In this document: positions 11,721-24,310 of the stretch, piece by piece
Numbering within the stretch: position 1 is the first letter of the stretch
Layout of the letters: every line of letters begins with the position of its first letter
Assembly (NCBI RefSeq): GCF_958295425.1
Contig: NC_081142.1
Coordinates: 18,197,284-18,261,283, forward strand
Source: Solea solea
Taxonomy: Eukaryota; Chordata; Actinopteri; Pleuronectiformes; Soleidae
Reading direction: 5' to 3'
DNA length: 64,000 bases
The notes under the pieces: generated by a model
The model's database searches: none
What the model saw: the letters and a program-made list of their open reading frames with translations, nothing else
What the model was told of the DNA's origin: nothing
Translations under genes and position numbers: made by a program

Positions 11721-13329
11721 TTGACTGAATTAGGTTCTTCTTATTCTCTCTTATTCATGCATTCCCTTTGCTATTAATATAGATTAAAACAAGTCAGAGT
11801 TACTGTTTTTGTGTAGTAACATAATTGTAGGCAGCAAGTGTCGTGGGCTCCAGTCAAGTCATTTTTTTGATATCTGTTTTCATTGTCAATTATTTTCTCC
11901 AATTAACACCTCACTGTGTAATATTCAATGCTCCTAATGTCCCAAACTCATATAATCACAGTTGGACTTAAATTGACTTTAATTAAAGGCTTTCATTTGG
12001 ATTTTTTTTTAAAAACAACCGTATCAATATGCAATTCTAGAGCAAGAGTAAGCCCATTATTGCCAAGCCCTGCAGTCAATACTTTGCTCATGGAAACCTT
12101 GTTTCAGACCTTGACCGGCGCTCTCTGTGTACCCTCCCCAGATGTTGTTTGGTGAATTTGCACCTCTAGTGCCCTCCACCCATTTTCTCAGAGAACCTCT
12201 TGTGTATATTATTGGCAGGAAGCTGTCACAGGGAAAGTTATTCAGCTAAGAGGGAAAGGGAGGCTAAACATGGCTTGGTTAGGAATGTGAGAGAACAGCC
12301 GTGTTCATTTGTACATTCACCAACCAGCTTGCCAGCCTTCCAGTCGCCCATCCAGACCTCTGAGAGCCTGGACAAGGGGTGCCTTTGTCCCCCATCTACA
12401 GGCTACACCCTGCCCTTCTCCTGCCCCCCATCTTTCCCTTCTCTCCATCCTCTACCTCCCTCCCTTTTCACTTGCGGACCCTGGTCCCAGAATAGCACAG
12501 CAGGTCCCTTCTGAAAATAGAGCTGGTGATGTTGGCAGGGTCAAGCTCTCCCTCACTCTTCTTTCCACTTTGTATCTCTCCTTGTGTTTTTCTCCCCCCT
12601 TTACAGAATCCCTCTTTTGTTTCAGAGATTTATTCAAAGTAATTAGCCCGTCAAAAAAACAACAAGTGCATTTTCATTTGAAGTTTCACAGCCAAACTTT
12701 TTCTACAGGTTAAAAGCTCCCATCATTAGAGTATTTTTTGTCTAAATAGCTCACCAACCTCTGGACATCGTGTCTTATGTAAAATCTTGCCAGCGTCTTA
12801 AAACGCTATACAAAACATCTTCAAAATGTAAATTCTTCCTACTGAGTCATGTGGTCCAGCCTTAATCTCCCATTAACTCACGCAGTGAGGTGTTACCATT
12901 CAGGACTCAGACACAGGTTAGCCACAGAGGAAATCATATAAAAGGAGCACTGAATACAGAAAAGGCTGTTTTCCAGTTTGAGAAAGGCCCACACCTCCTT
13001 GTGGGAAAATAGCAGAGATGCCTCTTATTTAAAGAATTCCACTTTGATCACTCACACCAAGGCTGGCAGGTGTTTTTTTTATCCTAGAAGAAGAGTGAAA
13101 GCTTTGCATTTAGGTCAGCGATGGCAATCTTTCTACGTGTTTTAAGTGTGTAGAATAAGATTAGTTGTGTAGTAAATGTTTTTCAATCCCGGGTTTTGAA
13201 TCTGTGTATTTACTTGGCTATAACAGGCAAAGTGAAATGCATTGTTACTTTATTATCTATTGAAAAACCCTCTGTATGCTATCTGCCATCACTAAACTGC
13301 ATTTGGAGCCACTAGTGCTTGTGCTTTTG

Positions 13330-13500
13330 ATTATTAATAGAATACAATAGAAAGCCTTTATTGTCATTGGTCAGGACTATGAAATGAATGGTGCGTCTTC
13401 TGAAAACCACTACAATAAAAAGGAATCAAACATAAGACACACAAATAATAACCAAACGGAAGACATATCATAATTATAAGACATATCTCACACCAGAGAG
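13330..13500. repeat. dispersed retroposon-tail-like repeat
   Basis: Contains AGAATACAATAGAAAGCC followed by TTTATTGTCATTG, a phrase I associate with abundant fish retroposon ends. A weak echo occurs at 19560. Family not assigned. Confidence 0.4.
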
Positions 13501-13549
13501 CTGAAGCCGCTGCATCTGTGTGCGGCACCATCTGGACACTTGGCCATGC

Positions 13550-13975
13550 TGCATTTTCACCAAGGGGGTCCAGTGCAGTTCAGCTCGCCATGGTACAGTT
13601 TGGAACAATAAACCCTGATCCGGTGTGTGTTTCCACCATGTGATTTGTAGGCACCAGCTGCCATTTGTAAATAGTGTGACGTCATATCAGTCCTGAATTC
13701 AATGAAGGCAAATGTGATACTGTAAACACAGCTGCGTGCTGTTATTATTCGTTAAAACCAAATCACAACCAATTTGACTCCTCACTCTGTCCAAATGCTC
13801 CATATATTTGGACTGCAGTGTCACCCTCCACCCATTTGGCACCCCCAACAGAAGGGTGCCAAAAAGTGGGATGGGTTAGCAATCAGATAACTTGGAAATG
13901 GAATTGGAAATACATTCGCAGCATACAAAAACTCAACCGAAATGTACCAATTAGTGGAAACAGGGCTTTAGTGAG
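13550..13975. mobile_element. degenerate inverted-repeat DNA element
   Basis: The left part TTTTCACCAAGGGGGTCCAG..GGTACAGTTTGG and the reverse complement of the right part (GTTTCCACTAATTGGTACAT) resemble each other and the TTTCCACCAAGCGGTCC-type ends known from fish DNA elements. Weak and eroded. Confidence 0.45.
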
Positions 13976-15022
13976 TAAATGGTGAACATGTCAGTCGAGG
14001 TTTTAGCAATTATCAGACATGTCCACATGGAGACCAAAAGAGAGCTATAAGTGTCCATCACCACAACTCCAAGTGGAATGTCAGCGGTGCTCCATGGTTG
14101 TTGCTCCAAATATTTGCTAACGGATTTACCTTAACCCTTTTACTACCACGGGGATCACCGGTGACACCGCGGGTTAACATCTTCAAAAGTGATTACATGT
14201 CATGTCAGCGTGACTGCCAGTTCTCTACTGTAGACTAAACAACGACCGACACAACGGCCGACACTCTGGCATAGACATCTAGACCCTGAAATTTCATGGC
14301 ATAGACATCTACTTAGGTAAGAGCTGCCCTCAAGGTCCGGTCCAAATGGTTATTTTTCAACTTGAATAATCACAGAGTAACTCTAGCTCTAGTTGGTGTC
14401 TCTGTTCAGACATTTCCCTGCCTATAGGCTGCTGTTTTTCCTGGAGCAACTAATGACATTCCACTTCAGTTTCCCCAATGTTTGATCGAATGAAACTCAC
14501 TTTTAAAACACCTCATGGAAAACTTCTTGGTGGACAATTTATCTGTTTATTTAAAAACCATCAATTAGCCTAATTAGGGTAGGTCTAGGTTTACATCTAT
14601 AGACTATACCTTTATTATATAGCGCCGAAATGTTTATATGATGTGTTGCCCGTTCAATGTATCTCTGTCAGTGGATTACTGGGTTGCATGTAAACCTAAT
14701 GTCTTGATGATGGGCTGCAGAGGTGTAGTTCTTTCCTGGAGACTGTAAATTATGGCTCATGCACACTTTGCCTGTGGGTTTTCTGTCTTGTCTTTCCTGT
14801 ATGTCTACACTGGACAGTTACTTGTAATCACAACAATAACGTAGATTTCCTAGTGATGCCAGTGATTAAACTGACTTAAAGAACTTGTAGCTGGCAGTAG
14901 CCATTTATTTCTGGGAGTAATCCAACAAAAAATACTTTAGAGTAAAGATTATGGCTACAAAATGTTTCAACTTGAAAGAAAATTTGGAATAAAAATTTTT
15001 CCTGCTCTGTTATTTCTTCTAG

Positions 15023-16137
15023 ATGTTGCTGATCTGCCCAACGCTGTTGGCTTCTCCCCTCCTTCCAGTCCCAATCCAGCCAAGAAGAGCAGCTCCATCA
15101 ACTGGTCATTCCCAGACAAGATCAAGTCCCCACGTACCGTCAGAAAGATCTCCATGAAGATGAAGAAGCTCCCAGAGCTTAGCCGTAAACTCAGCATTAA
15201 AGGGACCCCAAGTAGTAACGAGTTGGAACCGAGAGCCCACTCCCCTCGAAATAACGCCAGTGGTTCAGAGGTTGTCCCCCAAACTTCAGGCCCTACTAGA
15301 TTGGCAGCCCCTGGGAGTGGTCAGGCGAGCCGCAACGTAATCTCCCGATACCATCTGGACAGCAGTGTGTCCACACAGCACAGCTTCAGCAAGAAGAAAA
15401 GTAACGGCACCTCAAAGTCCGCCAGCAAAGGTGGCTACCTCAGTGACGGTGACTCTCCAGAGCTGGTGGCCAAATCTGGGAAGCACGGCTCTTCAGAAGG
15501 GAAGGGAGGGAAAGGCAAGGAGTTGGAAGGAGGTGGAAACTCCAAAGTTAATGGCACAGAGTTGGACATTGATGCTTTCCGCCATTACAGCTTCACAGAG
15601 CAGCCCAAGTGCAGCCAGTACATCTCTGGACTCATGAGCCTGCACTTTTATGGCGCTGAGGACCTTAAACCTCCACGTATTGACTCTCGAGATGTATACT
15701 GCGCCATTCAAGTGGACTCCGTTAACAAAGCACGAACCGCTCTCCTCACATGTCGTACCACCTTCCTAGACATGGACCACACGTTTAACATTGAACTGGA
15801 GAATGCCCAGCATCTGAAGCTGGTGGTGTTCAGTTGGGAGCCCACGCCGAGACGCAACCGCGTCTGCTGCCACGGCACAGTGGTCCTGCCTGCGCTATTC
15901 CGGGTGACACGATCGCACCAGCTGGCGGTGAAACTGGAGCCGCGGGGGCTGATCTACGTCAAGCTGAGCCTGATGGAGCAGTGGCAGAACTCACTGGATG
16001 GCGGGCCACGTGGAGACAGGGAACCCCAGGTGTTTGGTGTGGAGGCGTGGCGGGTGGTGGAGAAGGAGAACTCGGGACTGATGGTGCCACTGCTCATAAG
16101 CAAGTGCATCAATGAAATTGAGAAGAGAGGCTGTCAG
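15023..16137 (+). CDS. syde2: syde2 visible exon 3 (basic region, C2 domain, start of RhoGAP)
   Basis: This is the largest exon, with 371 complete codons plus a split Asp codon at its start. The acceptor is ttatttcttctag at 15010-15022; the donor is gtgagt at 16138. In order it holds [16 protein letters not shown] (252-267), the basic [18 protein letters not shown] (269-286), a serine/glycine-rich linker with [13 protein letters not shown], and a C2 domain from [19 protein letters not shown] to VKLSLMEQW (about 428-549). It then begins the RhoGAP domain at VFGVEAW (565), ending in [11 protein letters not shown]. The C2 strand [19 protein letters not shown] is clear. SYDE C2 domains are thought to contribute to membrane or partner binding rather than classic calcium sensing; I did not verify calcium-binding aspartates. 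Phase-0 end fits the next exon. Confidence 0.93.
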
Positions 16138-17455
16138 GTGAGTCTGTGTATGATTCAGTGTGTTTGACGTGGAGACAGGCCAGGCCAAAGGTCTGGTTTG
16201 TCTTAAAGCATAACCGTCTATCCTCTTGTGTCCATGTCAAAGGATGTGGGATAAGGATAATTTTTTTTAAATTATAGAAGGACTTGAATGAGGGATCACT
16301 TATACTAGTTAGTGAGTTAGATAGATTATTTTAACACTTAGGACTGCAAATGCTCTGTTTTCATCGTATTATTCTTTTAAAGTAATTTCCCAGAGCTCAA
16401 AGTGAGCTCCCTTGAAGTCTTAACCCCAAAACACAAACAGAAGATGTACCATGATGTGAAACTTGAAAAATATCCACACTTTGCCAAACCACAAATAATA
16501 AATTGTTTGATTGTTTGGTTATAACAATAGTCAGTCAGCCAAAAACTTTAATATCTTGACATGCTATGTATAAAGGCAAGTGTTGGAAGAGCATGTATGG
16601 TAGAAAGCTGCTTTCAACCTGTTCTGTAAATTAAAAATACAAGGGGATTAATTTGAAAAGGAGCAGGGTACAATTATATAATGCATGTTTTGTGTGGATT
16701 GAAAGAACAGGGAGAGAAGTAATCTTACATTCAGAGCATCCTTTTAGCTTTGTGTTCCATGTGTTCGCCCTGCAGCCAGTAATAATGCCGCATGACTGGC
16801 ATGAGCAGAAAAGATACAAGGGACGTGCGATATGTGCTACACTTCATGATGACATTGAGCTTTCCTGAGGCGACGGGCTCCTTTATTCAGAGAGAAGAAA
16901 GACTGACTTTTAAGAGACTGGTGTGGTGGTGGTGATGATGTTGGAGTAGATCATGTGATGGTCCCCCCTGTTCCCCCTCCATATTTTTTGTGTCCTTTGA
17001 AGCCCAGAAAGAGGTGGCGGTGTTCCTCCTAATTAGAGCTGAGATAGGGGCAGTAAAAGTGTCTGGCCACTGTTCCTGACTGATCACTCTGGGCAGGGGG
17101 TGCATGCCAGGGGCAGTGGATGCCTGGAGCCAACATGCAAAACATTAGACCTCTCCAAGCAGCCAGTGACTTGTGCAGTCTGCTCGCAGAAGCCTCTTTC
17201 ACACTGGAATTAGTGGGTATATTTGGGATTGTTGGGGTTTTACTTAAGTCCTCCAATTTTAAGGAGCTACCAAGAAAACCCTAAACCTAATATGTGAGAT
17301 TCGCTATAAAACATTCATGGCCTGATCTCATTGTATTGTTGTGGCAGAAATCACATGTTTTTGCCGATCGGAGCTGAAGCCATTAAAAATCAAAAAAGTG
17401 GATTGCATGTACTTCACCAGAGAGTGAACTATGATTCAACACGTTCGCAGTGTTG

Positions 17456-17489
17456 AAAACCCTTTTAAACCTGGGATTAAAAGGGTTTT
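17456..17489. repeat. perfect 13-bp hairpin
   Basis: AAAACCCTTTTAA and TTAAAAGGGTTTT are separated by ACCTGGGA. No gene border is nearby. Confidence 0.9.
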
Positions 17490-17592
17490 TGACTGGTGGG
17501 AATGTGGTAGAACACTCAGCTGTTTTTGCCATTTTTGCACTGAAGTGGGAACAAATAGGTTTTCCACTTTGCTGCTTCATCATTCATTGGAA

Positions 17593-17750
17593 TGAACATC
17601 CATCCATCCATCCATCCATCCATCCATTTATCGAGATCACATTGTGGGGGTAGCAGCTCTAGCAGGAGGCCCCAGACTACCCTTTCCCTGGACACATCGT
17701 CCAACTCTGACTAGGGAATTCCCTGGTGCTCTCAGACCAGTGAGGAGATA
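17593..17750 (-). mobile_element. 5'-truncated RTE/Rex3-like LINE 3' end
   Basis: On the minus strand the sequence encodes a VWGLLLELLPPQCDLDKW-like peptide and ends in GGATGGATGG repeats (+ strand CATC repeats at 17597-17627). A tail of GATG repeats after a LLRLLPP-type reverse-transcriptase C-terminus is the pattern of Rex3/RTE elements of fish, as I recall it. Only the last ~150 bp remain. Confidence 0.7.
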
Positions 17751-20020
17751 CAAACATTTTTTCACACAACAACCAATGAAATAGTTTGGTGTATTTTTCA
17801 CCACAGTTTTCCAAAACCCAAAGTTCAACTAACAGTTCTTTTCTTTTTTTTCTTTTTTTAGCTTACTGAAGGACTCTCATAGTTCATCAATCTCGCTGAC
17901 GATTGTCATATTTGTGCTTCAACACATTAGCCATTTACATGACCTTGATTGTGCACTTTCCATCATTTTGGTGGGCTGGAACTGTCGCCTCAGGGAAGCT
18001 GTCTAAGATGCACTGTGGGGAAGTTCACCTATTTGACCTCTTCATGGGCTGTAGCTTTCACAAGTTATCCATTTAGTCGGTTCACTCAGGTTTCCTCTGT
18101 TTGCCTAGCTCACCCTGCTTCATCCTGCCATATTGTGATTCCCATCTGTTTCTGTCTCGCCTCGTCTGCCTGTGTTATGTCTGTTTCTCCCTCTGTCTCC
18201 CTCTTTTTTCTACTCAGTCTTGACTCCTGTCCCTCACAGTGTTTTCTCCTAATCACTCTCCCCTTCTTTAATTACAGGGAGGGTATCAGGGTATCAGTCA
18301 GAGATCAAGTGTAAGTGCTCCTCCAGGTTGGAGGCAGACAGAGGTTAGGACGGGGTTGACACCAGATCCCGGAGGAATTTGTTTCAGGTTGTGTCACCGA
18401 AGCACGCTCAGTCAGACGTGTAGCTGTGCGCCTTTACAAATGATTATGTGGATCTTTGATGGAGTCTCTTTTTCAGAGGAATTGTGTGTCCTCGGGGCCT
18501 TCTCTAGCTTTTATGACGCTGGGTGATTGTGGGTGTTTTGAAAAGACTGCAGATAATGTCTGTGTCAGATGCAGGAGTTATGTTAGTGAGCCCATTAAAA
18601 AGTTATATTAAAAAAAAAAAAAAAGGAGCTATCCCAGTAACCTACATACATTCTGTCAAACATGACAGAAAAAGTGGAGCACATGTTGTGACCTGTTATC
18701 ACAAAACGGAATTTGTTATGTTGTCAAGACTGCAGCTATACTAAATGGGATTATTGTCTGACCTACCATTTTTAGGTGATTTCTTTGACCAAGAGTCTAA
18801 ACTTTAAAGATATACAATACTCAGTAAAACAGACAAAAATTGAGCTGAAAATGAGCTGAAAATTCATAATATGGTCAAAAACGGAGGCTCAAATAGGCAA
18901 CATGCTTTTGTTATCTTATATGGAATTCATTACATTGCTGGTTTCATTGGCTTCAGGAATAACGTTTGGGCTTTTAAGTTGTGCAAAGGTCAAAAAGGTC
19001 TTTGTTAAATTATGACAATATTGTCACAGGTTGACTAATATATAGCTGCAGACTGTGGTGTTCGTCTTTGTCTTGTGGGGATTATTATACAAAATATGAA
19101 GAGTGTGATTGGCATTTTCCAGGTTCATCTAGAAAAGAGGCATCAAGTGCAGTGGCTGCTGTCGCTCTTTGTTTTGTTTGCATATTTTTTATGTATTTAA
19201 AATCACACCCTTCTGATTGCAATTATAAATCTCTGTTCTCCTGTCAAACGACAGGGAATGGTACATTTTTACCTCATTATTTTCATTTGAAAAACACATT
19301 TAAGATGATTACTTTGTGATATTTGTGCAGATCTGTGAGAAACAAAGACACTCTCGTCCATCTGTAGAATAAGATGTGACAAGAAGATCAAGACAATAAT
19401 TCATCTAAAATTATATTTTGACCTAACAAATATTGCGATTTCAATATTGCAGTAGGCTTTCGCAATTTCGATAATATTTCGATAAATTGTTCAGCCCTTA
19501 TGGGGAACCTTTACATTTTACCTGTAAAGTGTAAAGTTGAAGTTGAAGTTGTGTGGAAGTTAAAGACAATTTATTGTCAAAGTAAGTAATTGGCCCTTCA
19601 GTCGGCGTGCATCCGCTCTGAGGTCGATGGGTCTCGCTTGGTGCTTTGGTCATTGTCTCCGCCTCATTCTACATATGGCTCTTAGCTGGTGCTGCTTGTT
19701 GTGTTGCCCGGCAGCCAAAGTGCATAAGTGCGAGCCCTCTTTCCGCTAACAGCTGTTGCCCGCCTGCACTTGGGCTCTCCCCCTAAAGAGAGAGACTGTT
19801 TTTTTGTTTTTTTTCTGAATGGACTTGTTGTTCATTGTACCCAATGACTTGTGTTTACTCTCACACAAAGCCAAATCCCTGCCTAATCTGTCCTCCTCTC
19901 TCCCTCTCATGTGAGGTTTAGAAAACACTGCTCAACTGGAAGAGCAGAGCTTGCGAATTCTCGCCGTGGTGGGATGGGGAGACATTAAAATGCTCCTACA
20001 TTGGAGCCCGGAAAGGCCAC

Positions 20021-20024
<4 letters not shown>

Positions 20025-20068
<44 letters not shown>
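20025..20068. repeat. (GT)22 microsatellite
   Basis: Uninterrupted GT run of about 22 units; likely polymorphic. Confidence 0.95.
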
Positions 20069-20069
<1 letters not shown>

Positions 20070-20625
20070 CTGGACCCGACCCGCCATTCACAGCCCACTG
20101 ATTTAACACGTTACTGGGGCAACCACACTAGTTGGCCTGCTATGCCACATACCAGACAGACACATGTAGGAGAAATTATGGTATGTCTGTCGCTGGGCTT
20201 AATCCTAACATAACAAAGACTCCACTGGTGCCAAGTTTCAACTATCAAATGTCAGAAAGTCCTGAGGAAATAGTTAGTAGTTCCTTCAGGTCACACGCTG
20301 GAGGCTTAGGCAAGGAAAGGATGTTTTTCTGCAGGACAACAAGTATAAAACTGAGTCTGAATCTTCCTTTTCAGTCGGCAACTTGTAGTTGCCTGGTTCT
20401 GTGTCACACTGGCCCTATTGATTTTGAAAAAAAAATTTTTTTGTCAGTTATTCAAATCAGCTGTTGTTTTGTAGAGAGAAAACAGACTAGAGTTCTGAGG
20501 TGAGTGGATTGGATTCTTCTGTGAAATTCCCTCTGGCTTCTGTCCATCACTTGCTTCTCTGTCCACTGTTTGCCTCCCAAAGCCATGCATATTTAGTTGA
20601 CCTACTTGTGTGTGTGCATTGCCAG

Positions 20626-20752
20626 GTGGTCGGTCTCTACCGTCTGTGCGGATCCGCCGCCGTGAAGAAGGAGCTGCGCGAGGCGTTCGAGAGAGACAGC
20701 CACGGCGTGGAGCTGTGTGAAAACACGTATCCCGACATCAACGTGATCACAG
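20626..20752 (+). CDS. syde2: syde2 visible exon 4 (RhoGAP arginine finger)
   Basis: A 127-bp exon between a tgtgcattgccag acceptor and a gtaaaa donor. It begins [20 protein letters not shown], which directly continues EKRGCQ from the previous exon. The GLYRLCG box is the RhoGAP signature; its Arg (CGT at 20641-20643, residue 606) is the arginine finger that completes the GTPase active site and stabilises the transition state (family knowledge). The exon ends YPDINVITG with a phase-1 split Gly codon. The fold and catalytic Arg are intact, so GAP activity is expected. The target GTPase (RhoA, Rac or other) cannot be told from sequence. Confidence 0.95.
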
Positions 20753-21662
20753 GTAAAAACACACACAAGGTCACCCCTCACAGATCACTGTTGTCCTCGA
20801 GTTACGTTTCCAAAATACTGTTATCATTATTAATACATAAAACAACATAACTGAAAAAACCTATTCTATGGAATAATCTACACTTGTTTTACAATAAATC
20901 TTAAAATGTTTAAAACAGAATAATGAGTAGAGAAGCATATGCAGCCTGCAGTACAATAAAAGAGGGATTTGAAATGTAATTTAAGTAAAAATGAGAATAG
21001 TTTCTGAGCTGAGCTGGAGGCATAACATATATATTAATTTGAAGTCTGGGTTTAGTATTGATCCAGTCTTGAATGTGATTGAATGGGTGTGTTGGCTGCT
21101 TGTCTCAGAATCAGCCTTCTGTCGTAAAAGCATTCCAGTAGTCAACATACCTGTATGGACTGATGTCTGAGGGAAGGGCTAACGTACACAAGCACACACT
21201 TTAGGTCATTCTTGCTCCCAACAGGTTAGCTCATGTTTTCATAAAGGCTATTAAGATGCATCATGGCTGATGTGATCACAAGTGGACATGACTAATACGT
21301 GTGTAAACACACCCACACACAGGATGCAATGAGGGCACACGGTTTGAGCAGCGTGTCCGTGAATGTGTCCTGGGCCGAGCTGAAGGCACAGGCTCTACAG
21401 AAAACCTCTGTGTTATAGAAGTTGTACATGTAAACAAGTCGTGCACATTAATTATGCTGGCTTTGTGCAAAAAATGTCAAAAAACCCTTTTGAAATCTAC
21501 AGTATTATGGCCGTGTCAAACATTTGGGTGATTTTATTTGCCTGGAACACACAGGAATAGCGTGCACTGTTTGATTTCTTCTCCCCTTTTTTTGATTCAC
21601 AAAGGACGAGGTTATTAGTGTCCATGTGTTTGATCTTCACAAAGGAATATGTCATGGACAAA

Positions 21663-22428
21663 GGCCCCATTTACACGTGGCATTAAAATGTGTTTTCCGT
21701 GATCGGAGAGCACCTGACCACTTGTAAGTACAGGTGTAAATACACCCGAGACACATCGAGGACGGATTATTATCTGATCTGTCAGACCTTTTCAGGCGGT
21801 GGTCGGAGACGTGTTGTGACCACTGAGAGTGTAAATGCGATGACTCTCAGGTGCGTCTCAGCCATGTCACCCTCTGAAACTGGAAGTTCAGAAGACGTCA
21901 CCTGCAGCCAGGATCATATGTGATGATATCAGTCTCTCCATGCTTCATTGTCCATTTTCCTCTAAATGAAAACTTAATTTACAAAATGAACATCATGTTG
22001 CTATTGAGGAAGACCCCCGAAACTAGCAATGGAGACCATTAACTCCTCAGGAAAATGTGTACTGACGTTATCACTCATGCTCTCATAGACTTTTTGCAAC
22101 CATATATCCTACGTCCACGGGGCTTCACTTTTCAAAGAAGGCTTTGTCCAGTTCTTAAGCACGGGCAGCACGTTGGTCAAATGGAAAGGGAACTTGGCTT
22201 GTAACCGGAGGGTTGCCGGTTCCAGTCACCACCAGCTCAAAAAATGGCTGGGTGACTTCTAGTAGAGGATGGGTTAAACGCAGAGAAGGAATTTAAGTTA
22301 AGTTAAATGAAGAGAAGGCCTGGTTTATTTATTTATTTATTTATTTATATAGACTAGATCCAAGTGTGAACTGATGAAGTGAGTTGTCCACTTGTGATTA
22401 CATATTAATGCCAATTATGAACACAGCC
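21663..22428. mobile_element. inverted-repeat DNA element carrying a nested SINE
   Basis: The left end GGCCCCATTTACACGTGGCA plus TTAAAATGTG matches the reverse complement of the right end (GGCTGTGTTCATAATTGGCA plus TTAATATGTAATC). CACTTGTAAGTAC/ATCACAAGTGG follows inside. Non-coding. A tRNA-like SINE sits within it at about 22163-22315. Confidence 0.6.
22163..22315 (+). mobile_element. tRNA-derived SINE fragment
   Basis: GGCTTGTAACCGGAGGGTTG followed by CCGGTTCCAGTC resembles an anticodon-arm and box B region of a fish SINE head. A short body follows and then (TTTA)n at 22324-22349. Confidence 0.6.
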
Positions 22429-24159
22429 TCACACAGGTTCTATGGTATTATTTTAAGATGATGGTGGTAGTGAAAGCGTTTCACACACGTCATTGCAGTC
22501 ATTTCTCAAACATCCAATGTCATTTTCATGTTGTTTCCACTCTCGTTTTTGTAAAAAATTGAAATAGAATCGTGTAGTTGCGGCACATCTTTGCAGTCAC
22601 CTAAATTAGCCACGTAATGAACAGCAGTGCAGCAGAATTTAGGGTGGGCGGGTGGAGAGGTTGTAGAAAATGATGTAGTCATGATTTTTTTTTTTCTCTC
22701 ACAAAAAAAGAGGACGGCCGTGGAAACCCCTACACATTGTAGGAACTGCTGTTGGTTTTGGGAAGAGGCCCCGTATAGGCGTTGTCCTATCATGCCTGCT
22801 TTGATCCACTTGCATTTGCCTGGCAGGGCAAAGAACACAGTTAACAGATGAGTGGGCTAGAAAAAAAGGGCCAGCACCAGCGTGGATTGTTGGTTTTTGC
22901 TCATTGCCTAAATTTGCTCTGCCAAGCGAGTTGCTGTCGCAGATTGTCCCGAGCGAGGGAAGAGGACAGAGTGTAGGTGGCGGTGGGGCTCACATTAAAC
23001 ATTTTCAAATCAGTCGATTATCAGTAATTATCATGATGTAAGATGATTTAAAAACAGGTTTTTCTATGAATAGCAATTGTATTGTCATGTAATCCGTGTG
23101 TCTTTCAAGAAATAACTTTTATTTTAAATCCATGGTTTTTATATATTTTTTTGTAGTATTAAATTAAAAATGTAGATTCAAAAATAATTTTGTATTTTTC
23201 ACTCAGTAATAAGCAAAAAGCAAGTGGATGAGCAGCGAGAGCGGGCGTGTCACGTGGCTAATTTAAAAGCAGAGGTAGTGAAAGGGATTATCCGGAGGTC
23301 AGAGTTCAATCCAAAGCTTGCAAAACATGCCCAGTGTGCAGCCTTCCATTGTTTCAAATCACAATCCAGTCAAAGGAGGCAGAAATGTGTCATCAACACG
23401 AGCAACAAGCTGTGAAAAATCAAGGCAAACAACATTATCTTCGGCAGTTTGCCCTCGGCAGTGTTCAGCGTTCTCCTCCGGGAGTTGATCTGTGCATTAT
23501 TACGCTCTGTGGACACTTTAGACGGCAGGCAGAGGAAATTCTTTCTGTAGATCAGCTACAGAATTCCTGGAAATTGTTGCAATAATTCAATAAAAAAAAT
23601 ATATATTGCAAAATAATTGTCCTGAAAGGTCTGATATACATCAGTATAATGACACACTACACATACTTGCTATAGTTGCCAGAGTTATTGGTATCAACTT
23701 ATTTGACATTATTTTTTATTGTGAAAACATTTTCAGTGTTTCAACAACTGCACTTTGCACTTAATGTCCCAGAAACTGAACACTGTGATTTCTTCATTGG
23801 GTCAGTAGGGGGAATTACAGCAGGCACGTTGTGTATTTGGATTTGAAAGGGACGTCTGTCAGCGGAGATGAAATGCAACAGTCTTTAAGTCATGGGCGTG
23901 AGTCTGGAACATTGAACCGCAGTGTGACATCTATACACAGATCGAAATAAACAAGACTTAATGTGTTAAATATTAGTGAGCTGTAAAGGCGCTGGGAGGT
24001 GGTGGTTGTTATTTTTGGACATGGCTTGGCGAACTGTTTCACCTTTGTCCGGTTTGTAGCTGAGCAGAGAGAGAGTAAACAAGATCATGGAACCCGAAAG
24101 ATGCCTGGAGTATATGCATCTATTTATTATTTTATAGATTCATCTTTCCATTTTTATAG

Positions 24160-24310
24160 ATTATAGATGAGTTGTGTGGTCCATACAATGTCAGAGAAGT
24201 TCTTAGGTGTCTTGTTTTGTCTACAAATGATTTAGTTTGAACGATTTCTTTATGTGGAGCAAAGGAATCGGACAATATTCACATTTAAGATGAAAAATCT
24301 TGTTGGCTTG
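24160..24310 (+). mobile_element. DNA-element fragment related to 28551-29399
   Basis: Contains ATGTCAGAGAAGTTC, CTTGTTTTGTCTACAAA, GGAGCAAAGGAATCGGACAA and TATTCACATTTAAGATG. In reverse complement these correspond to blocks in the right half of the element at 28551-29399 (for example GGAGCAAAGAAACCAGG and CATTCACATTTAAG). Confidence 0.6.

Larger units (their letters stand above)
6011..15022. other. syde2: syde2 intron (9.0 kb), repeats only
   Basis: No exon supported. It contains CT-rich simple sequence at 7618-7655, (CA)n at 10775-10798, a dispersed repeat at 11530-11720, a perfect hairpin at 11487-11522, a repeat with AGAAAGCCTTTATTGTCATT at about 13330-13500, and a degenerate inverted-repeat element at about 13550-13975. 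Confidence 0.7.
16138..20625. other. syde2: syde2 intron (4.5 kb)
   Basis: No exon supported. It contains a perfect hairpin at 17456-17489, a minus-strand LINE 3' end at 17593-17750, a (GT)n tract at 20025-20068, and an AT-rich element end near 19390-19500 (CAATATTGCAG..TTTCGATAATATTTCG). The rest shows nothing distinct. Confidence 0.7.
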
